64,000 nt of DNA from Vombatus ursinus. Lineage: Eukaryota; Chordata; Mammalia; Diprotodontia; Vombatidae. The stretch's first letter is position 1, and each line of letters starts with the position of its first letter. The notes beneath the pieces are model-generated. The model was not told the origin of the DNA, did not search any database, and was given only the letters and a program-made list of their open reading frames with translations. A program made the position numbers and the translations under genes. This document shows, piece by piece, positions 53,600 through 64,000 of this stretch. The stretch covers positions 11,354,449 through 11,418,448 of the forward strand of contig NW_020954630.1 in NCBI RefSeq assembly GCF_900497805.2, given 5' to 3'.

Positions 53600-53862
53600 G
53601 ATAACAATAGCTAGCATTTATATAGCATTTTAAAGTTTGTAAAGTACTTTGCCTGTCTTAGTTGGTCCTTATAATTACCCTGTGGGGGTAGATGTTATTA
53701 TTATCATTCCGTTTTACAAATGAGGAAACTGAAGTTGAGAAAGTCAAGCATCTTGCCAGTGGTCCTGATGCTTTCGTGTGTCTGAAGCAGAATGGGAACT
53801 CAGGTCTTCCTGACTCCAAGTTTAGTGCTATATTCACTGGGTCACCTAGATGTTGCTCTTAG
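53600..53862 (-). mobile_element. THER1/MIR SINE, antisense, full length
   Basis: aatagctagcatttatatag, gtaaagtactttgcctg, tattattatcattccg, aaatgaggaaactgaag, ctcaggtcttcctgactcc, tgggtcacctagatgttgc. Confidence 0.88.
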
Positions 53863-53954
53863 AACAGGGTCTCTAAGAGGAAGAATTTGATTTGAGTTTA
53901 CTCAAGTTAGTCCTCTGTTTCTGAAGCACTTTAACAGAACATGTTGTATGAAAG

Positions 53955-54125
53955 TACTTCAAAGACTAGAGAATTTTAGTGGGAAGGAGAGTAGGAGATC
54001 ACCTAACCCAACCCCAGGTTTGAATCCCCTCTGCAACACCCCGGATTTATGGCTACTCAGCCCCATCTTGAAAAAACTTCCCATCTGGAAAAGTTGATTA
54101 CATTCTAGGGCAGTCTACACAGCAG
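53955..54125 (-). mobile_element. CR1/L3 3' end, antisense
   Basis: agagaattttagtgggaagg, gagatcacctaacccaacc, tgaatcccctctgcaac, gctactcagccccatcttg, tgattacattctaggg: CR1/L3 in reverse. Confidence 0.68.
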
Positions 54126-54852
54126 GAGAAGAAGAAAAAAGATAACGAGGAGAAAAAAACACCAAGGAGAACTAACCAAGGTCAGTCCTGAGCAGCTGAG
54201 AAGACTGGCGTTTTGTTGCCAATCTTAGATAAAGTTTTGGAGGCTCAGATCCACTTTCAGTTTTGGATTGATAAGGTTGAGATAGACATGAAAGCAGCAG
54301 AGGCAGCATCACCTATAAAAGAAACACTGTATTTCTTGTTGATTAACACAGGGTTTCACCTGGAAGTAATTAGCTGATCTCAAGAACCTGTTATCCGAAG
54401 CTTAATTTCAAAGAGATTCATCTCTCTTTCAGCTATGTTGAAACCTTAAGAATTCTAAAGACATGCCAGGTGACACTGGCTGTTTGCTGATTCCCACATG
54501 TTGGAAATGAGGGTCTATGCTCCCTGAAGCTGGACTGTCTAATTCATGAGTATGAATCTCATGCCTTCTCATGAAATCCTCAATGTTCAACAGGAGAGCC
54601 GTCCCATTTCTTTCTTAGTAGGGGAAATGTTCTCCACCCTTTAAAATGTAATTCTGAAACATGGACCACGTTGAGAATCACTTAAGGGTTTATTTGAGCC
54701 ATTTGGGTCTCCACATGGATCATATTAAGAACACTTCAAATCTCTGCTTCCCTTGAGTGAAGCTGTATCTAGTTAGACTAAGAACAGTTTATTCTAACTG
54801 AGGCAGTGTCTCTTTATCATTCAAATACATACTGAGGTATGTATAACTGTGG
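54126..54852. other. Unassigned sequence
   Basis: Nothing is recognised in about 730 bp. Confidence 0.35.
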
Positions 54853-55015
54853 TATTGTTGTCCTTTGTTTTGAAGAGGACCAGTGACATCGAAGGGTGAT
54901 GACTTGTGTGTGAATTGGTTTTAAGTGAGGCAGAGTTGCACAAAGTGGTCAGCCTCACTCTCTTTTCCAGAATCTTGGAAGTCCAGTGGCAAGACAAAAA
55001 TCAGGATGACTTTTG
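54853..55015 (-). mobile_element. SINE of the 2650-3022 family, antisense, 3' half
   Basis: tgttgtcctttgttttgaag (tail in reverse), accagtgacatcgaaggg, ttggttttaagtgaggcag, agttgcacaaagtggtc, agtccagtggcaagac. Confidence 0.75.
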
Positions 55016-55021
55016 TGTTAT

Positions 55022-55150
55022 AGTATATTTGGGTCTAGAGGGTTTGAATCTCCATTTTGCCAATGACTACCTATGCCAATGACTACAACGACCTCTTGGA
55101 AGTTAATTTTCTCATCTGAAAAATGAGAAGGCTGAACTAGAATCAACTTC
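55022..55150 (+). mobile_element. MIR SINE, sense, with a small tandem duplication
   Basis: gtttgaatctccattttgcc, then TGCCAATGACTAC twice, ccaacgacctcttgg-like middle and tctcatctgaaaaatgag. Confidence 0.62.
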
Positions 55151-56310
55151 ATATGTCTTAAAGAGCTTGGAGATGCCTGATTGACAGAGATAGAGGTACC
55201 TCCCTGTTAACAATGATTGTTCCTTGATGTGTGGCTTTTATTAAGGATGCTTTTGACATAAAGGAAGTTGGCTTAGTCGTGTAGTAAAAGCAGGAATAAT
55301 AGATAGCTTTACATCTGTGATCCCCTGACTTGAAATGCAAGCAAATCTGATTTTCAGATTTGAGATGGGAGTCATTAATCTTCCCTGCCTATTAATCTGT
55401 GGTTTTGCTTAAGTCCTACCCCCTGCTACCCTTCTTCCCCTGCATACCTCTAGGCTTATCTTCTTTGCTTAAAGAGACATTAATGATGTTAAAAAGAGGT
55501 GTTAAAGATGGCTCCTAATTAAGGTCTTCTCTTAGTTGTCTTCAGAAAGATTGGAGAGCTTTGAAGAGAACTGTCTGGAACCTTTTGTGACAAGAACAAA
55601 TACTTTTGGATTGTTTGTTCTCAGGACTATGTGGAGCCTGCCCCACTCAAATGGACAGGTGCTTGGTTTGTCCCTAAAGAAAAAAATCCCGAATGAAAAA
55701 AACAAAAAGCAAATTGTATCCTAGCGAACTCCAGTCTTATTTTGATAGTTTGCTTTAAAAAGACAGCTTATTGGACTATCAAAATGGAGGATTAAGTCCT
55801 TCTCTTCAAACCCCTTCAACTTTCTAATTTCCAAGCGAAGGATTATATTCCAGATTAAGGATATTAAAACTAAATCCTCAAGATAAGAAGAGAAAACAAT
55901 CTCATAGGGTAGGGATCTTCTGAATTAGCACTGATACACTTCAATACTTAAAGTGATCACTTAGTTACCTGCCCCCTCAACCCAATTCAGGCAGCAGCAT
56001 GATGAAAGATTTGTGTCATCTGCCATAGTGTAGTGACTCCCTTTCTCCCTCTCCCTGCAGTGTTTTTGCTCAAATATCCCCCCCCCCCCCCCCCACCAAA
56101 GTAGACACGTAGGAAACAGTCAGAGAACCAGGGAAAAATCTCCAAGAGTCAAGCTAAAACCTGTCCACAGCCAGTGACTAGGATCCTAATTGGAACCAGT
56201 CCCACTCTAAGACAGAGACCCCAAAGACTGGAGTGACTCTGCCAGAATCCTCACTATCCTGCAAGAAGCAGCTGACTCTGAGGAAGGATAGAAAGGGAAC
56301 AGAGAGAAGA
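55151..56310. other. Unassigned sequence with a C17 run
   Basis: About 1.1 kb without a recognised repeat. A pure C run of 17 lies at 56078-56094. Confidence 0.45.
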
Positions 56311-56325
56311 ATGGGGCCAACTTTA

Positions 56326-56477
56326 TTTATTTATTTGTTTGGTTAGGCAATGGGGTTAAGTGACTTGCCCAGGGTCATACAGCTAGTTAAGTGTTATGTG
56401 TCTGAGACTGTATTTGAACTCAGGTCCTCCTGAATCCAAGGCTGGTGCTCTATCCACTGCGACACCTAGCTGCCCCC
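56326..56477 (-). mobile_element. MAR1-type SINE, antisense, short form, perfect TSD
   Basis: ggttaggcaatggggttaag, tgcccagggtcatacagc, ccaaggctggtgctc, gacacctagctgccccc. A perfect 15-bp TSD, ATGGGGCCAACTTTA, lies at 56311-56325 and 56478-56492. Young. Confidence 0.95.
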
Positions 56478-56797
56478 ATGGGGCCAACTTTAGAAAGGCC
56501 CTGTGGAAAAAGTGGCTGGAAATGAGCTGGGATCAGCCCCTCACCTGGCCGTTACATGGAGTAGGGACCCAGGCTGGAGAATCCTAAGTTCCTCTGAGAC
56601 AAGGAGGTTAAGGCAGCTCTGTGGCTTAGCTTTGGCTGGTCAGTGGCACAAGTCAAGAGGGAAGGACCAGTGAGTGACTTGGCACACAAGAAAAATAAAG
56701 CTAAAACACCAATATATTGGGAGGAAAAAAACCCATCTCACTTTGATGGTTAGTAATTCCATTGGTATAGGCATTCTTTCTACTGACTTGTGGATAT

Positions 56798-57052
56798 AAT
56801 TCATAGTGATAGTATTTATGTGACATTTTAAAGTTTGCAAAATATTTTACATATATTGTCTCATTTGTTGCTTACAATGACTTTGTGAGGTAGGTACAAT
56901 TATTATCCCCACTTTACACACATAGAAACTGAAACAGAGAGGTTAAGGGTCTTGTCAAGGGTCACACAGCTAGTAAGTGTCTGAGGTTGGAATTGAACTA
57001 AGGTCTTCCCAACCCTATGTCTAGCATTCTGGCTACTATATCACCTATCTGC
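56798..57052 (-). mobile_element. THER1/MIR SINE, antisense, full length
   Basis: gatagtatttatgtgac, gtttgcaaaatattttac, ttgtgaggtaggtacaatt, gggtcacacagctagtaag, tggctactatatcacc. Confidence 0.88.
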
Positions 57053-57054
57053 CA

Positions 57055-57430
57055 AAGACCTCTCTGAGGCTTTTCATGTAGTACAATTTTTGTGCATGTC
57101 TTTTCATAAATTCTCCATAGACCTTCCTCTAAAACTTTCAATATTTTGTGCAGATGAGTGGAGAACTCAGGTGAGCCACCCTTTAGATTTCTTTGCCACA
57201 TGACTGGTCCACCTCCTTTCATGGCCATCCAAGTCCCCGATGATAGTTTGCACCATTTCTGGAGTCACTGTTTGCCACAAGCTGCTCTTTACCTATGCCC
57301 ATTGAATAGCTCTCCTTTGCCTTGGTCACGTGCAGTTTAGTTCTTTTGACATTATGGTGTTTCATGATTTATAGTCATGGACCATTGCAAGGAGAATCAC
57401 TATTAAAATGGTGTTAAAAAGATGGGCTTT
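57055..57430 (-). mobile_element. RTE-like LINE end, antisense
   Basis: On the minus strand near 57190-57230 translation gives ERRWTSHVAKKSKGWLT and then VLHSSA, matching the RWxGHxxR...RWT...VLHW pattern of the other copies. The 3'UTR with ctatggagaatttatg follows. The 76-codon minus-strand frame at 56998-57228 is in another phase and is not meaningful. Confidence 0.55.
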
Positions 57431-57464
57431 TGTAGTAATGAGCATCTGGGGATCACTGATCATC

Positions 57465-57560
57465 CTGCCTCTGATACTTATGTGACTGAGGTCGGATTTG
57501 AACTCAAGTCCTCCTGAATCCAGGGCCAGTGCTCTATCCACTGCACCACCTAGCTGCCCC
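57465..57560 (-). mobile_element. MAR1-type SINE head, antisense
   Basis: gtgactgaggtcggatttg, ccagggccagtgctctatcc, gcaccacctagctgcccc. Confidence 0.85.
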
Positions 57561-58400
57561 CTCCAAAGCTATATATTCTTGTCATTTTACATGGAAGTTA
57601 TCTTTTATGTTGGAATTCTAACCAAACACAATGTCCTTTTGGAGATGGTATAGAACGGTGGAGGGAGTTTTGCAGTCAGCAGGAATGTATGGAGCCCTCA
57701 CTTCAAACATCTTTACCTCCATACTTCCCTTCTCCAAAGTGAAAAGAATTAACTAACATATAGGTGTAAATCCTTTGGGAAATGCCAAAAGAGTAGGAAG
57801 GGCATCACATATCACCATTTGCACATATAGAAATATTTGCACATAAGAAAATATTTGAGTGAGTTTGGGAAGCTTCTTTTAAATTCCAAGAATTGTGTTC
57901 TGTCTGGTCTCACTGGAGAGGAATGATTTCTGTCTGCCTGAAATGGCCTAAGGTTTCGTGATGATTTGTCCTAGTGCTGGATTTACTCTAAAAATCTCCT
58001 CCCTGGGCTGTTAAAGGTTTCTTTCTTCTTCTGACATTTTTCTCCCTTGTGACTTTCATTTACCATTGTGCCTGGGGACGGGAGTGGGGGTAGGGTCATT
58101 GTCTGTGGCAGAAAACCCTCTTTATTTTACAAACTTGTGCTACTGGCATGAAAAATTAGAACCAGAGAGTAAATTACAGAGCTAAAACCAATCCATCAAA
58201 ATGGTTTGAGATAATGGAGCACATCTTTAAAGTTTAATCATTTTTCAGGAATAATTTTTACATTATGCAAATTGATTGGGAAGAATTGATTGGTGTAAAT
58301 GTTTGACTTTGGGAAATGCCATCTAAGACTGATAGAACTGCTTGGGCTCAGCACAGATTCTTTTAATTTTGTAGCCTCAGTTTCTCCACCTTCACAATGG
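57561..58400. other. Unassigned sequence
   Basis: Nothing is recognised in about 840 bp. Confidence 0.35.
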
Positions 58401-58618
58401 ATTTTTCTGCTCATAGAGTCTTATAGTAGTGTTGTAGGCATTATTAGCAGGTTAAGACAGGTCATTAACAATAGATATTCTGTCCATAGAGCCTCATAGA
58501 ATTGCAAGCATTAGCGGGTGAAAATTAGTAATAAAAATAGATTTTCTGCCCACATAGCCTCATAGAACTGTTGTAGACATTAACAAGTTAAGACATTAAC
58601 AAGTTGCAGACATTAACA
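58401..58618. repeat. Tandem array, three units of 66-75 bp
   Basis: Units start at 58401, 58475 and 58541, each with a TTTTCTGC...CATAGAGYCTCATAGA-type opening. Unit 3 ends with AGACATTAACAAGTT-like words repeated three times. Diverged, so not recently amplified. Confidence 0.85.
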
Positions 58619-58640
58619 AGTTCTAACTAAAGTTAGAACT
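58619..58640. repeat. Perfect 10-bp-arm hairpin
   Basis: AGTTCTAACT, two-base loop, AGTTAGAACT, directly after the tandem array. Confidence 0.9.
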
Positions 58641-58844
58641 AACAGCAGTAGAGTCCTAAGCCCTTCCTTTATTTTTTTCCCTTGGAGATCTTCTCATATC
58701 CCAGGTTTCAGCCATCACTCATATCTCTAGCTCTGACCTTTCCTTTCAACTTCTCTGAATGTCCAGTGAAATGACAGTTTGGACCACACCACTTTCTACT
58801 TAATTATGTGCCTTATGCTCATCCCTACTAATGTCACAAAGTTA

Positions 58845-59290
58845 ATTTGTCTCATTAGCCATGGTTGTTTCTAAGTTCTGTGAGGGTAGGTACCAGGGGT
58901 TTGCTGGTAAAGGTTTAACAACTGGCTTTCTGGAAAAATAAATGGACACCCAACACTTCTAAGTTGAACATTTTTAACACATTCTCTAGACAATGAGCAA
59001 AGTGATAAATTAAGCCTCGATTTGTAGAGTTGCTGATTTCAACATAGGCCATGTATATGCTCATACTGAAAGTTTAACAACTGGCTCTCGAGTCAGTTGG
59101 AGTTGGCACCCCTAAGTAAAGACCCTGTCTAAACAAACTTCTCGTTTTCCAGGGCATACAATACGATTTTGGGAAACCCGAGCCCCTTTTCTCTGTGGGG
59201 TGAACTTCCTCTGCCTGAAAAGAACAGCCCGCAATAAATGGCAAATCAGACAGAACATTTTTTTTCCCTTTCAGAAGCTGTAACATCCCT
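58845..59290 (+). repeat. Long inverted repeat, left arm
   Basis: atttgtctcattagccatgg, ggtttgctggtaaagg, tttaacaactggctttctgg, aataaatggacac, gacaatgagcaaa, gagttgctgatttcaac, tgctcatactgaaag, tccagggcatacaatacg, gtggggtgaacttcctc and gctgtaacatccc occur in this order. Every block recurs in reverse complement at 60160-60625. Class unknown. Confidence 0.9.
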
Positions 59291-59374
59291 GGCCTCATGC
59301 ATTTATTTCCACGCAGAATACGGGCATGCTTAGACTACTCTGCTTGCTTTGCCAAGGTGGAGCTGAAGTGGGTC

Positions 59375-59495
59375 CATTTATTTATTCCATTAGCATCTGT
59401 TAAGTGTCCACTTTGTGAGGCACTGTGGTGCTGAGAGCCTGAAGACAGAATGAAAAGTAGTCCCTGGCCTCAAGAAGCTTGTGTTTTACTGGTGT
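59375..59495 (-). mobile_element. L2 3' end, antisense, in the inverted-repeat spacer
   Basis: gcatctgttaagtgtccac, aggcactgtggtgctg, agtccctggcctcaagaagc. Confidence 0.7.
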
Positions 59496-59749
59496 GCTTC
59501 AGTTTACTGCCTAATCATGTACTGCTTTATATCTTCTCTAGTACTGTAGCCTGGGAGTTTTATTTGCCTTTTCAGGCAAAAGTCTCTTTTAAAAAAATTC
59601 TTTTTAAAAAATCATAAATTTAACAAACATGAACATTGTCACATACAAAGACAAGCAGAATGCATATGAAGCTGTGAACTTTGGTTACATACTATTTGCT
59701 TTTATATATTTGTGTCAAGTGGTAACCATTGGGGGGGGAAGGAAGATAA

Positions 59750-59910
59750 GAAAAGGGAAATAAAAGAAATTTACATGATAACTTTATTACATATTTAGAA
59801 GGAATAGCAAGTTATACATAGTAGATTTGCAGTTTCATGTCAATCTTTTATTATACTCTGTTATAGAAATGCTTGTTTTATTCCATAAATTAAAAATAAA
59901 ATAGATAAAA
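59750..59910 (+). mobile_element. L1 3'UTR fragment, sense, in the spacer
   Basis: tttacatgataactttatt, gaaggaatagcaagttatac, aatgcttgttttattccat, then an A-rich end: the reverse of the 29235 and 565 type. Confidence 0.55.
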
Positions 59911-60159
59911 GTGAAAATGTTATTAAATTTAATATTATGTATATTAAATATATATATCAAAGTATATAGTATATACTAAATATATATTAAATTTAATACA
60001 TTTAAAAGTAGTAACAGTATTGGCCCTGCTTATCAATCTCCTCTTCTGAACTTCTTGCTGCTTTTTGGGAAACATTTAATTGATGCTCTTTTCTTTCTTT
60101 TTTTGGGGGGGAGGGTATTGCTATCGCTACTTATATATTTGCCACTTTGCACTGAAATG

Positions 60160-60625
60160 CTCCCTTGAGATGTTACAGCCTCTTAGAAGGAAAAAAAAGT
60201 TCTGACTGTTTGAATTGCCATTGATTGCAGCCTTTTCTTTTCAGAAAGAGGAAATTCACCCCACAGATGAAAGGGGCTCTGGCTCCCCAGCATCATACTG
60301 TATGCCCTGGAAAATGAAAAGTTTGCTTAGATAGGATCACCACCTAGGGGTGTACTAGAGCCAGCTTCTACTGGTATTGAGAGCTGGTTGTTAAATTTTC
60401 AGTATGAGCATTTTCACGTGTCACATTGAAATCAGCAACACTACAAATCAAGGTTTAATTTATTGTTTTGCTCATTGTCCAGAGAAAATGTTAAAAATGT
60501 TAAACTTAAAAGTGCTTTGTGTCCATTTATTTTTCTAGAAAGCCAGTTGTTAAAAACCTTAACCAGCAAACCCTTGGTATCTACCCTCATAGAACTTAGA
60601 ATCAACCATGGTTAATGAGACAAAT
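60160..60625 (-). repeat. Long inverted repeat, right arm
   Basis: Reverse-complement partner of 58845-59290: gatgttacagcctctt, gaggaaattcaccccac, ctgtatgccctggaaaatg, ttttcagtatgagcattttc, ttgctcattgtccagag, gtccatttatttttctag, aaagccagttgttaaaaac, ccatggttaatgagacaaat. Identity is about 80% by eye. Confidence 0.9.
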
Positions 60626-60729
60626 GAAATCTATGTCTCATTCTGTACTTTTTGGTCCATTGCCTCTTTGCGGAATTAAGAAGCATGTTTCATCAATCTT
60701 TTAAAGTCATTATTGGTCATTGCATTCAA

Positions 60730-61335
60730 TATCCTTTTAATTTCTCTCCTTGCCTCCAGACTCTTCCACTATCTAATTCATAATCCACAAGATGTCAAGT
60801 TGACATTACTAAAAGACCAATCTGACCATATTACTTAAAAATCTTCAGTGTATTTCTATTGCTTTTAGGATAAAATGCAAAAGAATTGGCCTGGCATTTA
60901 AAGTTCTCCCCAATGTGACTCCTACTTGCCTTACCTCATATTATCCTCCTTCACACACTCTTGGTTCCAGGCAACTGGTTTGCTAGTGTTCACAAACAAT
61001 ATTCATCTTTTTCTGTGCCTTTGACCTCCATGTCTATAACACACTTCTTTCTCATCTCCACTTCTTAGAATACCTTGCATCTTTCAATAGAGAGACGAGG
61101 TTCTACCTCCTATGTGAAGCCTTTTCTGAGAACTTTTTCCCTCTTGAAATTATTTTTCATTTTCATTTTATTTACTTAACTGTGTGCATATTGTATTCCA
61201 CCCTCCCTCTTCCCCCTAGTGGAAAGTAAGTTCATTGAGTATAGGGACTATTTAGTTTTTATTTTTTTATCACTTTTTATTTAAAGGCACATAGTAAGCA
61301 CTTAAAATATCTCTGGAATTTTATTGACTTGAATG
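60730..61335 (+). mobile_element. L2 LINE, sense, longest copy in the window
   Basis: ctccttgcctccagactc, atattacttaaaaatcttc, agtgtatttctattgc, ttggcctggcatttaaag, gtgcctttgacctccatg, gtgaagccttttctgag, gtggaaagtaagttcattg, ggcacatagtaagcac. Confidence 0.85.
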
Positions 61336-61344
61336 TATTTATGC

Positions 61345-61428
61345 TTTGTCATCCCAGCATAGTATAGTAGAATACCTTTGATTCTTTTGCACAAAATTAT
61401 CACTTAATAAATGGTTATTGATTGAATG
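61345..61428 (+). mobile_element. Second L2-like 3' end, sense
   Basis: atcccagcatagtatag, cacttaataaatggttattg, attgaatg: a terminus right after another L2. Confidence 0.55.
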
Positions 61429-61647
61429 TTGCTGATTCCATTATGTGTTGAACTTCATGGACTATGAAATCCCTTCCTATTGTGAGATTCTGATATTTTT
61501 GATTGCTTTAGTTCTCAATAGGAATAGATATAAGTATTAGGAGCTTAGTAGGTATATGATTGAGGATTGCAAAGATGCCAGCCCTTAATAATTGAACAAG
61601 CACCTCCAAAGTCCCTTCCCACTCAAAAGAGACATTGATGTATAATA

Positions 61648-62092
61648 TAGAGGTATCAAATACAACCCAAAACAATTTAAAATGTAATTGGGAAATATTA
61701 AATAAAATAAGTGAAAATATAATAAAACAGATATTATTCCATTTTAAAACTAAGTTAATCTAGCCCACAGGATGCTTATGTATAGATTGCTGTTGTTCAG
61801 TTGTTTCAGTCATGTCCAGCTCTTCATGACCCCATTTGGGTTTTTTTTTTTTTTGGCAAAGATACTGAAATGTTTTGCCATTTCCTTCTCCAGTTCATTT
61901 TACAGATGAGAAAACTGAGGCAAATGGGGTTAAGTGACTTGCTCAGGGTCACACAGCTGGTAAGTATCTGAGGCCAGATTTGAACTTAGAAAGTCTTCAT
62001 GACTCTAGGCCTAGCACGCTATCCACTGGGCTGACTAACTGCCCTATGCACAGATCAGTGGCCCCCATTTCTATGTGAATTTCATACCACTA
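61648..62092. mobile_element. Short hAT-like element split by a SINE
   Basis: Ends TAGAGGTATCAAA and TAGTGGTATGAAA (the latter as reverse complement) match in 11 of 13. The flanks gtataata (61640-61647) and gtatagtg (62093-62100) fit an 8-bp TSD. A second copy lies at 63551-63743. Confidence 0.72.
61788..62044 (-). mobile_element. MAR1-type SINE, antisense, full length, nested in a hAT
   Basis: tgctgttgttcagttgtttc, catgaccccatttggg, cagatgagaaaactgaggc, gtgacttgctcagggtcac, ctatccactgggctgac. TSD TATGTATAGAT / TATGCACAGAT at 61777-61787 and 62045-62055. Confidence 0.9.
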
Positions 62093-62094
62093 GT

Positions 62095-62160
62095 ATAGTG
62101 GATAGGGCACGGGAGTTGGAGTCACATAGACCAGGGTTCTGCTCTGCTCTGCTCTGCTCT
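62095..62160 (+). mobile_element. MIR head followed by a (TCTGC)n tract
   Basis: agtggatagggcacggg and ttggagtcacatagacc are the SINE head. Four to five TCTGC units lie at about 62138-62160. Confidence 0.7.
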
Positions 62161-62334
62161 CCTTTCCTCATCTTTCCCCTAAATTTCATTGTGCACAAAC
62201 TGGGTAGTGGTGTTGAGGAGCATCTACCATTTGGATTCACATTCAGCAGATGAAACGTAATTTATTCGTTGAATGTTGCCATTGCTTACCTTTTGAAGAG
62301 CACCCACTGAAGTCATTAGAAATTGTAGGATGAA

Positions 62335-62410
62335 GTGTGTGGTGGCATGGACAGAAAATTGGAGTAGGAGCCCCAGAATCCAGGCTCTGACTCTAATACT
62401 GTTCTTTCAC
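62335..62410 (+). mobile_element. MIR head fragment, sense
   Basis: tgtgtggtggcatggacag, ggagccccagaatccagg, ctctgactctaatac. Confidence 0.45.
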
Positions 62411-63494
62411 ACTTTCTCTCCAGCCCCCAACCTGTACATTAGGATTTGGCTCTTATTTAGACTTTTTAACAATTTTCAGACAATTTGCAATGTTTGCAAA
62501 GTTTCCTCTCAGTCTTAAAAAAACAACAAATAAACCCAAGCAAAACTGGCCCCATTATAAGTTTGATGTAGTTCCTATTGCCTTTGGTGATTGAGAGCCT
62601 AGTTTGTTTGGAATAATTACTCAATTTTTATTTGGCTGACAGGAGACATTAATTTCCTCATATTTTCCTTATGTTCTGATGAAAAATTGAAATACTCAAA
62701 CTTAGCTCTTTTTTGTGGCTAAAAACAGCATGAATAATTCTCCTAGTATTTCAATACCCAATAGTCAAAATTTATTATTTGCTAGCCAGAAATTCTATTA
62801 TAAGGATTCATTCAGAATTGGAATATAGAAATAAATAAAGTTGTTGACCGACCTAGATTCAGCAGAAAATAGGCAGACTATGCCCATTTGGGGAAACATG
62901 AAGAGGCAGAGAGTAATCCTAACGTGTTTCAGGAGGTTGATACTTTGAAGGATGTGACAGAGAAAAGACAGAAGAAATAAAGAACAACTTAAAAGATAGC
63001 TAAGTAATGGCTAAGGGTCTCTGCCTGCAGATTGGAGCTGTTCAACCATACTCATACTCCAAGGAATAAGAATCTATATGTATCATAAAGAGAGAGATCA
63101 TTAAGTCATCTTAGGAGGAAGAAGGTATAGGAGTGGTGATTGGTGTATACCTCAAGAGAGGTACTGAGGTTTGTTTGTCAACTTGAAGTTAACAATAAAA
63201 TGTGGTTTACTTCCTACTCCTGATTATTCATGTGGATATAAATGGTGCCATCTGAAGGATACTTGAGAGCATTTTTAGGGATTATGGGATTCTGAACAAG
63301 AAACTGAAGACTAGGGGTATTTCTGTCATCTCTGCTGACTGGAAGTGGGGGATGCCAAAGAGAGAGGCAAATTTAGAAACTAAATAGCTAGTTAAGAAAG
63401 TAGTATATCTTTTTTATGGATTTTAATCTTGTGGAGTTCAGATTTTTTTTTCAAAAAGCATTTGTTGGTTATTATGAATTTTTGATTTAGAAAT
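62411..63494. other. Unassigned sequence, about 1.1 kb
   Basis: No repeat or exon is recognised. Confidence 0.35.
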
Positions 63495-63550
63495 GGAAGA
63501 CATCTCCTTCATTTTACAGATGAAAAAGTGGGGTCCAGAGTTTATTATTT
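63495..63550 (-). mobile_element. MIR scrap, antisense
   Basis: ttcattttacagatgaaaaa and gtggggtccagag only, then the hAT. Confidence 0.5.
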
Positions 63551-63743
63551 CAGAGGTGTCAAGCTCATCCCACAGTATGTCCTGCAAAACTCTTTAGTAC
63601 ATAGCCTGAACAAGATTAAAAAAAAATAAAAATACAATATAAAATAGGTAATATTAATTTATGATTAATATTAATTTGTGATTTTTTAAGTCATTATGTG
63701 GCCTGCAGGGATCTATTTCTTTTTGAGTTTGAGTTTCATTTGC
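63551..63743. mobile_element. Short hAT-like element, second copy of the 61648 family
   Basis: cagaggtgtcaagctc opens it. The interior (tgattttttaagtcattatg, tggcctgcagggatc, tttttgagtttgag) matches the family. The right end is blurred. Confidence 0.68.
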
Positions 63744-64000
63744 AGAGAATGATGATGGGATATTTGCTTGCGTAGGATACTTACCGTTTCATTTGTGGAT
63801 ATTTTAGTTGGACAGAAAACCCAACCAAATATTAGCATATAGAATGTTAATATTAACATAAGGACCACTAAGAAATCAGACTGAGAGGAAACATTGTCCC
63901 TCAGATAAAAATGTTGAGAAAAGACACAGAACGTCTTGACGACCAGAGAGAAAATTGCCCCTCAGATAGATGGATTGAGAGATCCGTTTGAGGGCAGAGC

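Noticed and set aside
56078-56094. C17 run as a structured or functional element
   Set aside because: A homopolymer of this kind is better explained by slippage or assembly uncertainty.
58401-58618. CRISPR-like array
   Set aside because: Three diverged head-to-tail units without distinct spacers, in animal DNA.

Overview
The window looks like intergenic or deep intronic DNA from a mammal, most probably a marsupial. I base this on many copies of one tRNA-derived SINE of the MAR1 type, with a tail that matches RTE LINEs (read sense as GGCAGCTAGGTGGC, then GCCTCAGACACTTAC, then GGGCAAGTCACTTAA). They sit beside L1 3' ends of the marsupial type, an ORF1-only LINE (HAL1-like), RTE and BovB-type LINE ends, and abundant L2, MIR/THER and CR1/L3 remains. 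I cannot tell the species. I found no convincing host exon, RNA gene, CpG island or CRISPR. Every open frame that I could interpret falls in a transposon, and the longest is 162 codons.

Layout. 1-6.2 kb: an antisense L1 split by a second L1, an L2 split by a 370-bp SINE, and several MIRs. 6.2-11.6 kb: a sense L1 with its ORF2 C-terminus, then a second L1 remnant into which a 3-kb HAL1 element is inserted with a target-site duplication (TSD). The HAL1 itself carries a small SINE. 11.6-18.7 kb: MIR and MAR1 SINEs among unique sequence. 18.7-21.5 kb: a three-level nest, an antisense CR1/L3 LINE split by an internally deleted Tigger DNA transposon, which is split in turn by a MAR1 SINE. 22-31 kb: RTE ends, two L2 copies (one split by a 1.15-kb L1), a CR1 split by a short palindromic hAT, and two SINEs each split by a hAT. 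31-46 kb: L2, RTE and L1 fragments, an unassigned dispersed repeat, and inverted SINE and L1 pairs. 46-58 kb: mostly unique sequence with MAR1, THER, CR1 and hAT insertions. 58-64 kb: a short tandem array, a large unassigned inverted repeat (arms of about 450 bp), a long L2, and a hAT split by a SINE.

The elements do not form a pathway. What the window records is an order of insertion: CR1/L3, L2 and MIR are the oldest and are interrupted by hAT and Tigger elements and L1s, which are interrupted in turn by MAR1 SINEs. Items that merit a second look are the HAL1 element, the CR1/Tigger/SINE nest, an RTE-like 3'-end family with about eight copies, the inverted repeat at 58.8-60.6 kb, the 58-bp direct repeat around a SINE at 35.7-36.2 kb, and the repeat-free islands. 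No new enzymatic or defence system is visible. Family names rest on recognition by eye, because no database search was possible.
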